Below are positions 7,947 to 15,592 of a stretch of DNA of 33,837 bases, piece after piece. Both the position numbers and the translations under genes were made by a program. The DNA comes from a virus: positions 1 through 33,837 of IMG/VR virus record IMGVR_UViG_3300027687_001309; one strand, given 5' to 3'. The notes beneath the pieces were generated by a model. It was not told the origin of the DNA and ran no database searches. It worked only from the letters and a program-made list of their open reading frames with translations. Every line of letters starts with the position of its first letter. Position 1 is the stretch's first letter.

Positions 7947-9490
7947 TGAATCGTGATTTAACAGCAGCACAAAGTGATTATGCACACTTTCTACCCGCAC
8001 TTAGCGGATTCTATGCAACGTATATAGGTAAACAACGTTACCCTGATCCTGTTAAAGGAATGTACGTTGACCCTGCTCGTATACCTAGTAACTTAAAAAA
8101 CGGTATGGAAAGTCTAAACTATCTTAATGCAAAAGAAGGAGCGTTCACATACAAGTGGACGCTTTACTCTGCAGGACATGCTGAATTAGACACTAACAAA
8201 CATAGTCCTAAAGAAGATATGATCCGTAACAGAGATAGAGCTAACACCTGGGCACTTGGTGACTCAGGTGGTTTCCAAATTGGTAAAGGAGTTTGGGAAG
8301 GTGATTGGAAAGATCCTAACTGTCCAAAGGCACAAAAAAAACGTGACGGTGTGTTACGTTGGATGGATGCATACATGGATTATGGTATGATCTTAGATAT
8401 TCCAGCCTGGGTTGCACGTTCACCCGAAGGTGCAAAAGCAACAGGCATTAGTACATATAGTGAAGCTGTTAAAGCAACACGTATTAATAACGACTATTGG
8501 CTGAAACATAGAACTGGTGCTTGTAAATTCTTAAATGTATTACAAGGCGAAAATCATACTGATGCAGAAGATTGGTATCAGCAGATGAAAGACTATTGTG
8601 ATCCAACAGTATATCCAGACAATCATTTTAACGGTTGGTCAATGGGCGGACAGAACATGTGCGATGTGCATTTGGTTCTTAAACGTCTAGTTGCATTGAG
8701 GTTTGACGGACTACTGGAACAAGGAGTACACGATGTAATGCACTTCTTAGGAACGTCTAAACTAGAATGGGCTACATTGTTAACTGATATACAACGAGCA
8801 GTTCGTAAGTATCATAACCCGAACTTTATGATTACATTTGATTGTGCAAGTCCTTTCCTTGCTACTGCTAACGGACAAATTTATTGCGAACTAGAAACAG
8901 AAGATAGATCAAAGTGGGTGTATCGAATGGTACCTAGTATTGACGATAAGGCAATGTCAACAGACACAACTCCTTTTAGTACTGCATTTGTACGTGAAGG
9001 CAAACACAGAAGTTTTAAAAACTCTCCTATTACAGACGGACTAGAAGCAAAGGATATTTGTATATATGGTCCAGGTGATCTTAATAAGATAGGTAAAGAA
9101 GGAAAGACTAGTTGGGATAGCTTTAGTTATGCGATCCAAATGGGTCATAATGTATGGAGTCATATTAATGCAGTTCAAGAAGCAAACAGACAATACGATG
9201 CAGGACACATTCCTAAAATGCTTGTACAAGAGCAATTTGACAGGGTTTTATTTAGAGACGTTGTGGAAGCAGTATTTGCAACTGACAAACGAGATGAAGC
9301 AAATGCAGTAATTGAAGAGTTTTCAAAGTTTTGGATGGCTATACCTGGTACTAGAGGCGCTATTGGAAAGAAAACTAAAAATTCAGGAACTTACTTCAGT
9401 GCGTTGTTTGACATAGAAGATACAGTTGAACAACCTCAAGAAGAACTTGACGACACAAAGTTAGAGAGTTTGGAAGATGAGCAAGGTTGA
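7946..9490 (+). CDS. dpdA: DpdA-like DNA guanine transglycosylase
   Basis: This 514-residue protein belongs to the tRNA-guanine transglycosylase superfamily. It has DSGGFQIG at residues 106-113 (substrate-binding Asp D106), LDIP (D151), GWSMGG, HFLGTS and FDCASP, whose D299 is the probable nucleophile. Phage members, DpdA, exchange guanine in DNA for a 7-deazaguanine base and protect the genome from restriction. It is coupled to the clamp-like gene before it and overlaps a YdcH-like gene after it. FolE, QueE and a QueD-like protein in the same window make a DNA rather than tRNA target the better reading. The sub-family cannot be decided by eye. Confidence 0.88.
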   Translation: MNRDLTAAQSDYAHFLPALSGFYATYIGKQRYPDPVKGMYVDPARIPSNLKNGMESLNYLNAKEGAFTYKWTLYSAGHAELDTNKHSPKEDMIRNRDRANTWALGDSGGFQIGKGVWEGDWKDPNCPKAQKKRDGVLRWMDAYMDYGMILDIPAWVARSPEGAKATGISTYSEAVKATRINNDYWLKHRTGACKFLNVLQGENHTDAEDWYQQMKDYCDPTVYPDNHFNGWSMGGQNMCDVHLVLKRLVALRFDGLLEQGVHDVMHFLGTSKLEWATLLTDIQRAVRKYHNPNFMITFDCASPFLATANGQIYCELETEDRSKWVYRMVPSIDDKAMSTDTTPFSTAFVREGKHRSFKNSPITDGLEAKDICIYGPGDLNKIGKEGKTSWDSFSYAIQMGHNVWSHINAVQEANRQYDAGHIPKMLVQEQFDRVLFRDVVEAVFATDKRDEANAVIEEFSKFWMAIPGTRGAIGKKTKNSGTYFSALFDIEDTVEQPQEELDDTKLESLEDEQG

Positions 9491-9674
9491 TAGTTTAAGG
9501 AACCGCCTAAAAACTTTAGAAATTAAGCATAGAGAGCTTGACAATGTCATACAATCGTGTTATACTAATGTTAATATAGATGATAATGTTCAAAGAATGA
9601 AAACATTAAAACTTTGGTACAAAGACGAAATACACCGACTCAATCAACAACTAATACAAATGGTTTTAAAATGA
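9477..9674 (+). CDS. Small coiled-coil protein, YdcH/DUF465-like
   Basis: This 65-residue protein is nearly all helix. It has the spacing of the DUF465 (YdcH) family: L-x3-H-x2-LD-x2-I near residues 13-25 and a lysine-rich LK-x-WYKDEIHRLNQQL tail. The family is widespread in proteobacteria and phages and has no settled function. The start lies 14 bases inside the dpdA end and its stop overlaps the next ATG, so it is translated in a coupled series. Coiled-coil self-association is likely. Confidence 0.65.
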   Translation: MSKVDSLRNRLKTLEIKHRELDNVIQSCYTNVNIDDNVQRMKTLKLWYKDEIHRLNQQLIQMVLK

Positions 9675-10192
9675 AACGATCTTATGACACAGGCGAACAA
9701 GAAGACGTTCAATTCTTTACAGGCGTAGAAGTTGAAAAGACTCCTGCATTTGGAATGAAGACATTATTTGTTACAGGTGTACAAGATTACTATGCAATTA
9801 GACAAAAATACATTAGCGAAGAATGTACACATATCTTCTTTGGTGCTAATCACAGTTACAATCCAGTTAACTCAAATGACTTTAATCAGTGGGATGCATT
9901 AATTACTCTTTTCTTAAAAGACGACATTTTATGTAGCTTAGATATTCCAAGCACAATTGACCTAGAATGGTTTATGGAAGGCGGATTAATTGAATACAAT
10001 AACTTTATTCCACAACTTCGTGTAGTTGTTCCTTACATTAAACAGTGGGGATACAATGCAATGGTTAAAATTGACGACAAAGGATTTAATGCATCTAATC
10101 CAGGAGTCTGGTGCCATAGCTTACACGACTTAATGGATAGAAATAAATTTACACCTTGGTCTAAATACGGCCTTGACAACATATTAGAATGA
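9671..10192 (+). CDS. Conserved marine T4-like phage protein, function unknown
   Basis: This 173-residue protein starts MKRSYDTGEQEDVQFF at an ATG overlapping the previous stop (ATGA). An earlier in-frame ATG at 9614 lies inside the previous gene and is not preferred. The sequence alternates strand and helix (VEKTPAFGMKTLFVTG, THIFFGANHSYNP, VKIDDKGFNASNPGVW) and looks like an alpha/beta fold. From memory it resembles a hypothetical protein common in cyanophages. Its place between DpdA and the QueD-like gene makes a part in base modification possible, but no motif proves it. Confidence 0.7.
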   Translation: MKRSYDTGEQEDVQFFTGVEVEKTPAFGMKTLFVTGVQDYYAIRQKYISEECTHIFFGANHSYNPVNSNDFNQWDALITLFLKDDILCSLDIPSTIDLEWFMEGGLIEYNNFIPQLRVVVPYIKQWGYNAMVKIDDKGFNASNPGVWCHSLHDLMDRNKFTPWSKYGLDNILE

Positions 10193-10262
10193 CTGTATAA
10201 TGATATTACGTGAAGGATATTACGATTATATGCTCAGACGAATAAGAGAGGAAAATAATAAA

Positions 10263-10655
10263 ATGGAAACAACTACACAAGAACGAAGTATTTGGGTAAC
10301 CTTTAAGAAAGAAGGTATACACTTATATCCTGGAGCAGACACTGATCCTAAACTAGCAACTGGCGATTGGGATGATGTATCATTTCTTGGATTTCCTCAT
10401 CGTCATATTTTTCACTTTAGAGTACGCATTGAAGTATTCCACGATGATCGCGATATTGAATTTATCCAATTTAAACGTTGGATGGAAAGGTTGTATGCAC
10501 AAGATGTAATACAACTAGATCACAAGAGCTGTGAGATGATTGCAGATGACTTGTACGAAGAAATTTCTACAAAATACCCTGGCCGTTTTGTAGAGATCGA
10601 AGTCTCCGAAGATGGAGAAAACGGTTGCCAGATCTTTTACCCGAAACCTATTTAA
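10263..10655 (+). CDS. QueD-like protein (6-carboxytetrahydropterin synthase fold), putative
   Basis: The protein (130 residues from ATG 10263, or 151 from ATG 10200) has PHRHIFHFRVRIEVFHDD, an HxHxxH cluster like the zinc-binding histidines of QueD and pyruvoyl-tetrahydropterin synthase. It then has an LDHK element and MIADDLYEEI, in the order seen in QueD (LDHK...E-x-LA). QueD makes 6-carboxy-tetrahydropterin, the substrate of QueE. The usual catalytic Cys near the HxH cluster is not obvious, so the call is tentative. I prefer 10263 because an AGAGGA site precedes it and the conserved part begins soon after. Confidence 0.5.
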   Translation: METTTQERSIWVTFKKEGIHLYPGADTDPKLATGDWDDVSFLGFPHRHIFHFRVRIEVFHDDRDIEFIQFKRWMERLYAQDVIQLDHKSCEMIADDLYEEISTKYPGRFVEIEVSEDGENGCQIFYPKPI

Positions 10656-10666
10656 GGATTATTAAA

Positions 10667-10858
10667 ATGAGCACGAACTTTCCACCAGTCGACCAAGTGT
10701 TTGACGATTTGGAGAAGTTTTTCAACTACTGTCGTTTTGAAGGAAAAGTATATGACGAAAAGTTCCTTTATAACGATAATGCCGCAAGTTGGCAATCATA
10801 TAAGAAATGGCAGTATTGGATGCAAAATAAAAATAAGAGGAACACACGGAGGAATTAA
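10667..10858 (+). CDS. Small hypothetical protein, conserved-looking
   Basis: This 63-residue protein starts at an ATG behind AAGGATT. It is rich in aromatic residues (FFNYCRFEGK, then WQSYKKWQYWMQ) with a basic tail. I recall similar short ORFs in marine T4-like phages but none with a known role. There is no membrane segment. Its TAA overlaps the next ATG by one base, so it is translationally coupled to the glycosyltransferase. Confidence 0.6.
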   Translation: MSTNFPPVDQVFDDLEKFFNYCRFEGKVYDEKFLYNDNAASWQSYKKWQYWMQNKNKRNTRRN

Positions 10859-11922
10859 TGACAGCATATATAGTAGACATCGAGGCAGTTGATTCACGTT
10901 ATACTAGACAGTGGAAACAACATTTGCCTAAGCAACTAGAACGTTATACTAATAGTAACGTAATAGTAATATCTGGTGGTGAAGTTCCTCAAGCAACCAC
11001 ACCAGGGGCTTTCTTAAATTTTGCCGGCACTAATAATTATAAATCTCAACAAATGTTAGAGATTAGTAGATTGTTTGCTGAAGGTAATATTAAAGACGGT
11101 GACTACTTTTTATATACAGATGCTTGGAACCCTACAGTTATTCAACTACGGTATATGGCAGAACTATTAGGTATAGATATTCGTATAGGCGGCATGTGGC
11201 ATGCAGGTAGTTATGATCCACATGATTTTCTTGGTAGGCTAATTGGCGATAAGCCGTGGGTAAGACAAGCAGAGTTATCAATGTATAACTGTTACAACGA
11301 TAACTATTTTGCAACAAAATTCCATATAGATATGTTTGCAGATGCATTTGCAAATGATGTTGGGGAACTTGATCGTAGATCAATGAAGCGTGTTGGTTGG
11401 CCAATGGAGTATTTACATAATAGTCTAGAGCAATACAAAGGTATGCAAAAACGTGATTTAATCTTGTTTCCGCATAGAATTGCTCCTGAAAAACAAATTG
11501 ATATTTTTAGAGATCTAAAAGAACAACTACCACAATATGAGTTTGTTGTTTGTCAAGATCAAGAACTTACAAAGAACGAATATCATAACTTACTAGGCGA
11601 AGCTAAACTAGTGTTCAGTGCTAACTTGCAAGAAACACTTGGCATTAGTTGGTACGAAGGAGCCATAGTAGGAGCACTTCCAATGGTTCCAAATAGACTA
11701 AGCTATAGTGAAATGGCTGTTCCAGAATTTAAATATCCTAAAGAATGGACTTCTTCAGTCTCTACATATAACCTTCATAAAGAAATGGTTATTGCAAAAA
11801 TAATTGATTACATGGAAAATTATGATTCATACTTACCTGTGTTAGTTAAACAAATAGAAATCTTACAAAAAGATTTCTTTTCAGGAAAATTACTTTACGA
11901 GGGAATTAAAAATGAGCAATGA
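10858..11922 (+). CDS. Glycosyltransferase-like protein, GT-B fold
   Basis: This 354-residue protein has a C-terminal half typical of GT4-like glycosyltransferases. LILFPHRIAPEKQIDIF is the equivalent of the 'RL..EKG' element, KLVFSANLQETLGISWYEG carries the E-x-x-G-I-S donor-sugar region, and GALPMVPNRLSYSEM follows. The N-terminal half is more divergent, with a DYFLYTDAWNP stretch. The acceptor is unknown: candidates are modified DNA bases, virion proteins or a host glycan. The location in the early, DNA-modification segment makes DNA worth considering, but this is inference. Confidence 0.75.
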   Translation: MTAYIVDIEAVDSRYTRQWKQHLPKQLERYTNSNVIVISGGEVPQATTPGAFLNFAGTNNYKSQQMLEISRLFAEGNIKDGDYFLYTDAWNPTVIQLRYMAELLGIDIRIGGMWHAGSYDPHDFLGRLIGDKPWVRQAELSMYNCYNDNYFATKFHIDMFADAFANDVGELDRRSMKRVGWPMEYLHNSLEQYKGMQKRDLILFPHRIAPEKQIDIFRDLKEQLPQYEFVVCQDQELTKNEYHNLLGEAKLVFSANLQETLGISWYEGAIVGALPMVPNRLSYSEMAVPEFKYPKEWTSSVSTYNLHKEMVIAKIIDYMENYDSYLPVLVKQIEILQKDFFSGKLLYEGIKNEQ

Positions 11923-12232
11923 TACTATAACACTAAGAAGTGGACTTACTTTTGAAGACTCGGTATATACTAACGATACCGGTGGAGAATATACTATTAA
12001 TATATCAGATGCTGCGCCAGGGCATGTAAGCACTATTGCTCCTGCTTATACATATGATACTGACACTATTAATATTAGTGGTTATAATACTGTAAGTAAT
12101 ATGATAGACTTAGACGAAGTTGAAGAAATGTGTAATGAGTATCCGGGCTTAAAGAACGTATACGAAAAGTTTAAACATGTATATAATCTTGTTAAGCAAG
12201 ATTGGATTGGTAAACAAAATGAATCTAAGTAA
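11912..12232 (+). CDS. Hypothetical acidic protein
   Basis: This 106-residue protein starts inside the end of the glycosyltransferase gene. The first 60 residues are rich in Thr, Asp and Ser and should be mainly strand. The last 40 form a helix (YPGLKNVYEKFKHVYNLVKQ). There is no transmembrane or catalytic motif. I cannot assign a function. Confidence 0.6.
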   Translation: MSNDTITLRSGLTFEDSVYTNDTGGEYTINISDAAPGHVSTIAPAYTYDTDTINISGYNTVSNMIDLDEVEEMCNEYPGLKNVYEKFKHVYNLVKQDWIGKQNESK

Positions 12233-12389
12233 AGGATTAACAGTAATATTTCTAATGATATTACTTAATGCTTGTTCTACTAGTATTGCAATATTAGATG
12301 TAGCAGGTACAACAGCAGTATATGCAGGAAAAACAGTTGTAAATACGGTAGATATGATAACACCAGACATTATTAATAAGGAGAATTAA
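12219..12389 (+). CDS. Small predicted lipoprotein
   Basis: This 56-residue protein starts at the ATG at 12219, inside the previous gene's end. An in-frame upstream ATG (12177) would spoil the signal peptide. The N-terminus has K5, a hydrophobic core (LTVIFLMILL) and a lipobox LNAC with C19, so signal peptidase II processing and a mature peptide of about 38 residues are likely. Small phage lipoproteins include outer spanins and superinfection-exclusion proteins. There is no inner-spanin partner here and no Pro-rich mature region, so the role is left open. Confidence 0.65.
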   Translation: MNLSKGLTVIFLMILLNACSTSIAILDVAGTTAVYAGKTVVNTVDMITPDIINKEN

Positions 12390-12391
12390 AA

Positions 12392-12580
12392 TTGAGTAAG
12401 ATTACACAACGTATGGCAGAATTATGTCAACCAATTGATCAACAAATTATGATGTGTAACGGTCGAGAAGATGTTCTAATGATGGCATGTGCTATGCTTA
12501 CAAAAGTTAAAACAATCCTTGATTCACAAATTGGTGCAGATGCAAGAAAACAGATTATAGGAGATGCAAATAATGATTAA
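12392..12580 (+). CDS. Small hypothetical protein, conserved-looking
   Basis: This 62-residue protein starts at TTG behind a clear AAGGAG. It is helical throughout (PIDQQIMMCNGREDVLMMACAML fragments, then KVKTILDSQIG). It resembles from memory a short cyanophage ORFan of the same length. It has no membrane segment or catalytic motif. It overlaps the phosphoribosyltransferase gene by 8 bases. Confidence 0.55.
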   Translation: MSKITQRMAELCQPIDQQIMMCNGREDVLMMACAMLTKVKTILDSQIGADARKQIIGDANND

Positions 12581-13133
12581 GAAACATTATTATAGCTGGA
12601 CTGACATTGAACGCATGTGCATAAGCATTGTTAATCAAATGTATGCCGACAACTGGCGGCCTGACTACATTATAGGTATTACTAGAGGTGGTAACGTTCC
12701 TGCTACTATACTAAGCAATATGTTAGGCATACGTTGTGAAGCACTTAAAGTTAAATTACGCGACTCTGAAGAAGGCGAAGAAAACGAAAGCAATCTTTGG
12801 ATGGCTGAAGAAGCATTTGGTCGTAATAATGAAGATAAAACAGGGATAACAGGATCACGGTGGGACCTTAGTCTACGTAAGAAGATACTTATTGTAGATG
12901 ATATTAACGATACTGGTGCTACATTTAATTGGATTAAAAAAGATTGGGAAAGTGGTTGTTATCCTGATAATGAAAGTTGGGATACAGTTTGGGGGCAAAC
13001 TGTAAAGTTTGCAGTACTTACTGAAAATCTTGCTAGTGAGTTTGATTACATTAACTTTCATACACATGAAATTAATAAAGCAGAAGATGATGTTTGGTTA
13101 GTATATCCTTGGGAAGCTGTAGGAACATACTAA
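12573..13133 (+). CDS. Phosphoribosyltransferase domain protein
   Basis: This 186-residue type I phosphoribosyltransferase has the PRPP-binding signature ILIVDDINDTGAT (two acidic residues, then DTGAT) and the upstream PDYIIGITRGGNVPA loop. The family transfers a base to or from 5-phosphoribosyl pyrophosphate in nucleotide salvage. The substrate here is not evident; the hood region has an acidic, Glu-rich insertion. The start at 12573 is preferred over 12564 because an AGGAG lies 9 bases upstream. It may help recycle purines or serve the deazaguanine pathway, but neither is shown. Confidence 0.85.
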   Translation: MIKKHYYSWTDIERMCISIVNQMYADNWRPDYIIGITRGGNVPATILSNMLGIRCEALKVKLRDSEEGEENESNLWMAEEAFGRNNEDKTGITGSRWDLSLRKKILIVDDINDTGATFNWIKKDWESGCYPDNESWDTVWGQTVKFAVLTENLASEFDYINFHTHEINKAEDDVWLVYPWEAVGTY

Positions 13134-13321
13134 TGAGTATTGAAGATAAAAAAAATTACATACAATCTTTAGAAAAAAGTGTAAATGAAGATATTCAGCA
13201 ATTAAAAAAGATGCAAGAAGTTAATACTAAGTTTTTAGATATGCAAAGTACTAAAGAAAGTATATTTAGAAAGCAACGACAAATTTCAAAACTGGCTCAG
13301 GAAATTAAAAATGAAAGATAA
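13133..13321 (+). CDS. Small coiled-coil protein
   Basis: This 62-residue protein starts at an ATG overlapping the previous stop (TAATG). It is almost wholly charged helix: MSIEDKKNYIQSLEKSV, then repeated K, E and Q heptad-like runs to the C-terminus. This predicts a coiled coil. The function is unknown. Its end overlaps the HIT-family gene by 11 bases. Confidence 0.6.
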   Translation: MSIEDKKNYIQSLEKSVNEDIQQLKKMQEVNTKFLDMQSTKESIFRKQRQISKLAQEIKNER

Positions 13322-13715
13322 AGATTTATTACCGTGGAAAGAAATTTTAGTAGACACAAAACACTTTACGGTATACAAAGACGGCTTTCCAGTAACAGAA
13401 GGACATGTTCTTTTTGTACCAAAAAAAGAACACTGGAGTGACCTTACTAAATGTTTTGAGGCAGCATATAAATGGGGTTATGATTGGGTTGAACGTGGGT
13501 ATTGTGATGCGTTTAATATTGGGCAGAATGTAGGAGTTGAAGCAGGTCAAACTGTTATGTATGCACATGTACATTTAATTCCAAGACGGAAAGGGGACAT
13601 GGTGGATCCCCGAGGTGGAGTACGACACGTAATTCCATCAAAAGGCAACTATCGAAATAATATCGAATTTGAGTATGATAAGAATGTTGCACACCAAGCA
13701 AGGTTTGATTTTTAG
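13311..13715 (+). CDS. HIT-family protein
   Basis: This 134-residue histidine-triad protein has FPVTEGHVLFVPKKEH, the N-terminal 'GH..v.PK.H' element, and GQTVMYAHVHLIPRRKGD, the triad. In the triad the first histidine of H-x-H-x-H is replaced by Tyr, while the catalytic and last histidines are kept (YAHVH). HIT enzymes hydrolyse or transfer nucleotidyl groups (Ap4A, AMP-amides, adenylylated intermediates). Its substrate is unknown. It is translated in the same coupled series as the phosphoribosyltransferase. Confidence 0.85.
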   Translation: MKDKDLLPWKEILVDTKHFTVYKDGFPVTEGHVLFVPKKEHWSDLTKCFEAAYKWGYDWVERGYCDAFNIGQNVGVEAGQTVMYAHVHLIPRRKGDMVDPRGGVRHVIPSKGNYRNNIEFEYDKNVAHQARFDF

Positions 13716-13725
13716 GAGGTTTATA

Positions 13726-13929
13726 ATGAGATCAACACTACTAGGAGCTGCAAGGAAACACGCAGAAGGAGAGATAGAACTCCACAAGGCAAATATAGAA
13801 GTATATATGCATAACCCTGCCGGCATCGGCGAACACAGTGATATTGTAGAAGCTGTTCAAAAAGAACTTGATAAATTAGCTACAGCAGATGATCGACTAG
13901 AAATGTTAAACAAATATTTTAATGGTTGA
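13726..13929 (+). CDS. Small hypothetical protein, conserved-looking in T4-like marine phages
   Basis: This 67-residue protein starts at the ATG 6 bases after a near-perfect AGGAGGT (13714-13720). An earlier in-frame start lies inside the HIT gene and is not used here. The sequence has an N-terminal helix (LLGAARKHAEGEIELHKANIE), a NPAGIGEHSDI turn and a C-terminal helix. I recall very similar ORFs in cyanophages, function unknown. The next promoter's -35 box overlaps its stop codon. Confidence 0.7.
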   Translation: MRSTLLGAARKHAEGEIELHKANIEVYMHNPAGIGEHSDIVEAVQKELDKLATADDRLEMLNKYFNG

Positions 13930-13954
13930 CAAAAACCTAAATACAATGTATAAT
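13926..13954 (+). promoter_or_regulatory. Sigma70-type promoter upstream of folE-queE
   Basis: A perfect TTGACA (13926-13931) and a perfect TATAAT (13949-13954) are separated by 17 bp. The -35 box overlaps the stop codon of the preceding gene. Transcription would begin near 13961, leaving a leader of about 55 nt before folE. Confidence 0.92.
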
Positions 13955-13982
13955 ATAACTATTGTGCATTGTATTTTACTAA

Positions 13983-14009
13983 CGGCAATCCACTGCCTAA
14001 ACATCGGAG
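13983..14009 (+). promoter_or_regulatory. folE leader hairpin with possible pseudoknot to the ribosome binding site
   Basis: In the leader, GGCA (13984-13987) and TGCC (13994-13997) can pair around a 6-nt loop. The loop's TCC (13989-13991) could pair with GGA of the ribosome binding site (14006-14008), and the linker between them is A-rich. This is the general shape of an H-type pseudoknot that hides a ribosome binding site. The stem is only 4 bp and it does not match the preQ1-I consensus, so this is a weak call. Confidence 0.25.
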
Positions 14010-14015
14010 AAATTA

Positions 14016-14699
14016 ATGAATAAAGCACTACAGATTAAGACTAAATTAGAAGACGCAGGCATACGCTATTGGGCTGGTGATAACATCAGCGAAGTATTAC
14101 AGGCAGGCGATAAAGAAGAACTTATTAATAACGCAACTACAGCATTTGAAGGTGTACTAGATGCACTACTAATTGATCGTATTAATGATCCTAACTCAGA
14201 GGGTACAGCAAAGCGTCTTGCTAAAATGTACTACAATGAAATTATGGTAGGACGTTATGATCCTGCTCCAAGTGCAACAGCATTTCCAAATGACAGTGAT
14301 GAACGTTATGATGGCATGCTAGTAGTACGTAGTGAACTTAAAAGTATGTGTTCGCATCATCACCAGCCAGTAGCAGGTGTAGCATACATTGGTATTATTG
14401 CTAGTGATAAACTTATTGGACTTAGTAAGTATACACGTATTGCACAATGGTGTGCTAGGCGTGGTACATTGCAAGAAGAACTTGCAAATGATATTGCACG
14501 TGAAATACAACTAGCAACTGATGCAGAACATTTAGGTGTTTACATTCAAGCAACACACGGTTGTTGCGAGAACCGAGGCATTATGGCAACTAGTAGTCTT
14601 ACACAGACAACTGTATTACGTGGTGCATTTAAAGATGATGCAGGAACTAAGAAAGAGTTCTTCGACAACATTAAATTACAACAGGAGTTTGCACGATGA
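14016..14699 (+). CDS. folE: GTP cyclohydrolase I
   Basis: This enzyme converts GTP to 7,8-dihydroneopterin triphosphate, the first step of both folate and 7-deazaguanine synthesis. The zinc ligands are visible: C112 and H115 in CSHHH, and C183 in HGCCENRG. At 227 residues it matches the family length. The core elements are intact (LVVRSELKSMCSHHHQPV, GLSKYTRI, ATHGCCENRG). It starts at ATG behind GGAG, has its own promoter, and overlaps queE by 4 bases. With QueE, the QueD-like protein and DpdA it is best read as part of DNA base modification. Confidence 0.95.
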   Translation: MNKALQIKTKLEDAGIRYWAGDNISEVLQAGDKEELINNATTAFEGVLDALLIDRINDPNSEGTAKRLAKMYYNEIMVGRYDPAPSATAFPNDSDERYDGMLVVRSELKSMCSHHHQPVAGVAYIGIIASDKLIGLSKYTRIAQWCARRGTLQEELANDIAREIQLATDAEHLGVYIQATHGCCENRGIMATSSLTQTTVLRGAFKDDAGTKKEFFDNIKLQQEFAR

Positions 14700-15592
14700 A
14701 GCTAAGATATTCAGAAGCATTCTATAGTGTGCAAGGTGAAGGCAAGTTTGTAGGAGTACCTAGTGTGTTCCTGCGTACCTTTGGTTGTAACTTTCGTTGT
14801 ATGAACTTTGGACTTGGTAAAGATGAGCCTAGTCGTGCTGAAAAACTTGCAAATGGTCAAAGGTATAATCAAGAAGTAAAAGACTTACTAGACGATGGTA
14901 TTATTGCAAAGACTGAAAAGTTTAATGACTTGCCTATTATACATACAGGTTGTGATACTTATGCAAGTATCTATCCTGAGTTTAAAGACTTTAATAAACT
15001 TGCAGAAGTTGAGGAAGTAGTTGAACACTTGTTATCTCTTACTCCAGAAGGCAAGTGGACAATGGATAATGGACAAGATATTCATTTAATTATGACAGGT
15101 GGTGAGCCGTTGTTAGCGTGGCAACGACTTTACGTAGAGCTGTTTGATCACCCACGCATGAGAGACTTAAAAAATGTTACATTTGAAACAAACACTACAC
15201 AAGTATTACACGACGACTTATACGACTATCTTAACGATAGCAAACGTATTACAGTTACATGGAGTTGTTCGCCTAAGCTATCCGTTAGCGGAGAATCTTG
15301 GGAAGATGCTATTAAGCCTAGTGTGGCTCTTAATTATTCCACTGTTAATGATAGCGACATGTATTTTAAATTTGTCGTTGCTGATCGTTCAGATATTGAA
15401 GAAGCTGGCAGAGCTGTGCAAGCATACCGTGATGTCGGCGTTGAGTGTCCAGTATATTGTATGCCGCTTGGGGGACGCTCGGAAGAGTATGTCCTCAATG
15501 TTAAAGAAGTTGCAGAAGTCTGTATGGAAAAAGGATGGCGATTTACCCCTAGACTACACATCAGCTTATTCGGAAATGCCTGGGGAACTTGA
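14696..15592 (+). CDS. queE: 7-carboxy-7-deazaguanine synthase (QueE-like radical SAM enzyme)
   Basis: This radical SAM enzyme makes 7-carboxy-7-deazaguanine from 6-carboxy-tetrahydropterin. The N-terminal FYSVQGEGKFVGVPSVFLR is the QueE signature, and MTGGEPLL is the SAM-binding GGE motif. The cluster cysteines are unusual: C31-x3-C35 (GCNFRC) are followed not by a nearby third Cys but by C86 in HTGCDTYAS, after an insertion of about 50 residues. At 298 residues it is longer than a typical QueE (210-250). This layout resembles phage versions I recall from cyanophages. It overlaps folE by 4 bases. Confidence 0.88.
   Translation: MKLRYSEAFYSVQGEGKFVGVPSVFLRTFGCNFRCMNFGLGKDEPSRAEKLANGQRYNQEVKDLLDDGIIAKTEKFNDLPIIHTGCDTYASIYPEFKDFNKLAEVEEVVEHLLSLTPEGKWTMDNGQDIHLIMTGGEPLLAWQRLYVELFDHPRMRDLKNVTFETNTTQVLHDDLYDYLNDSKRITVTWSCSPKLSVSGESWEDAIKPSVALNYSTVNDSDMYFKFVVADRSDIEEAGRAVQAYRDVGVECPVYCMPLGGRSEEYVLNVKEVAEVCMEKGWRFTPRLHISLFGNAWGT

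Noticed and set aside
12219-12389. Lipoprotein as an outer spanin (Rz1-like)
   Set aside because: There is no inner-spanin gene around it and no proline-rich mature part; only the lipobox is supported.
13961-14015. A standard preQ1-I riboswitch
   Set aside because: The stem is 4 bp and the loop too short for the known class; kept only as a weak pseudoknot note.
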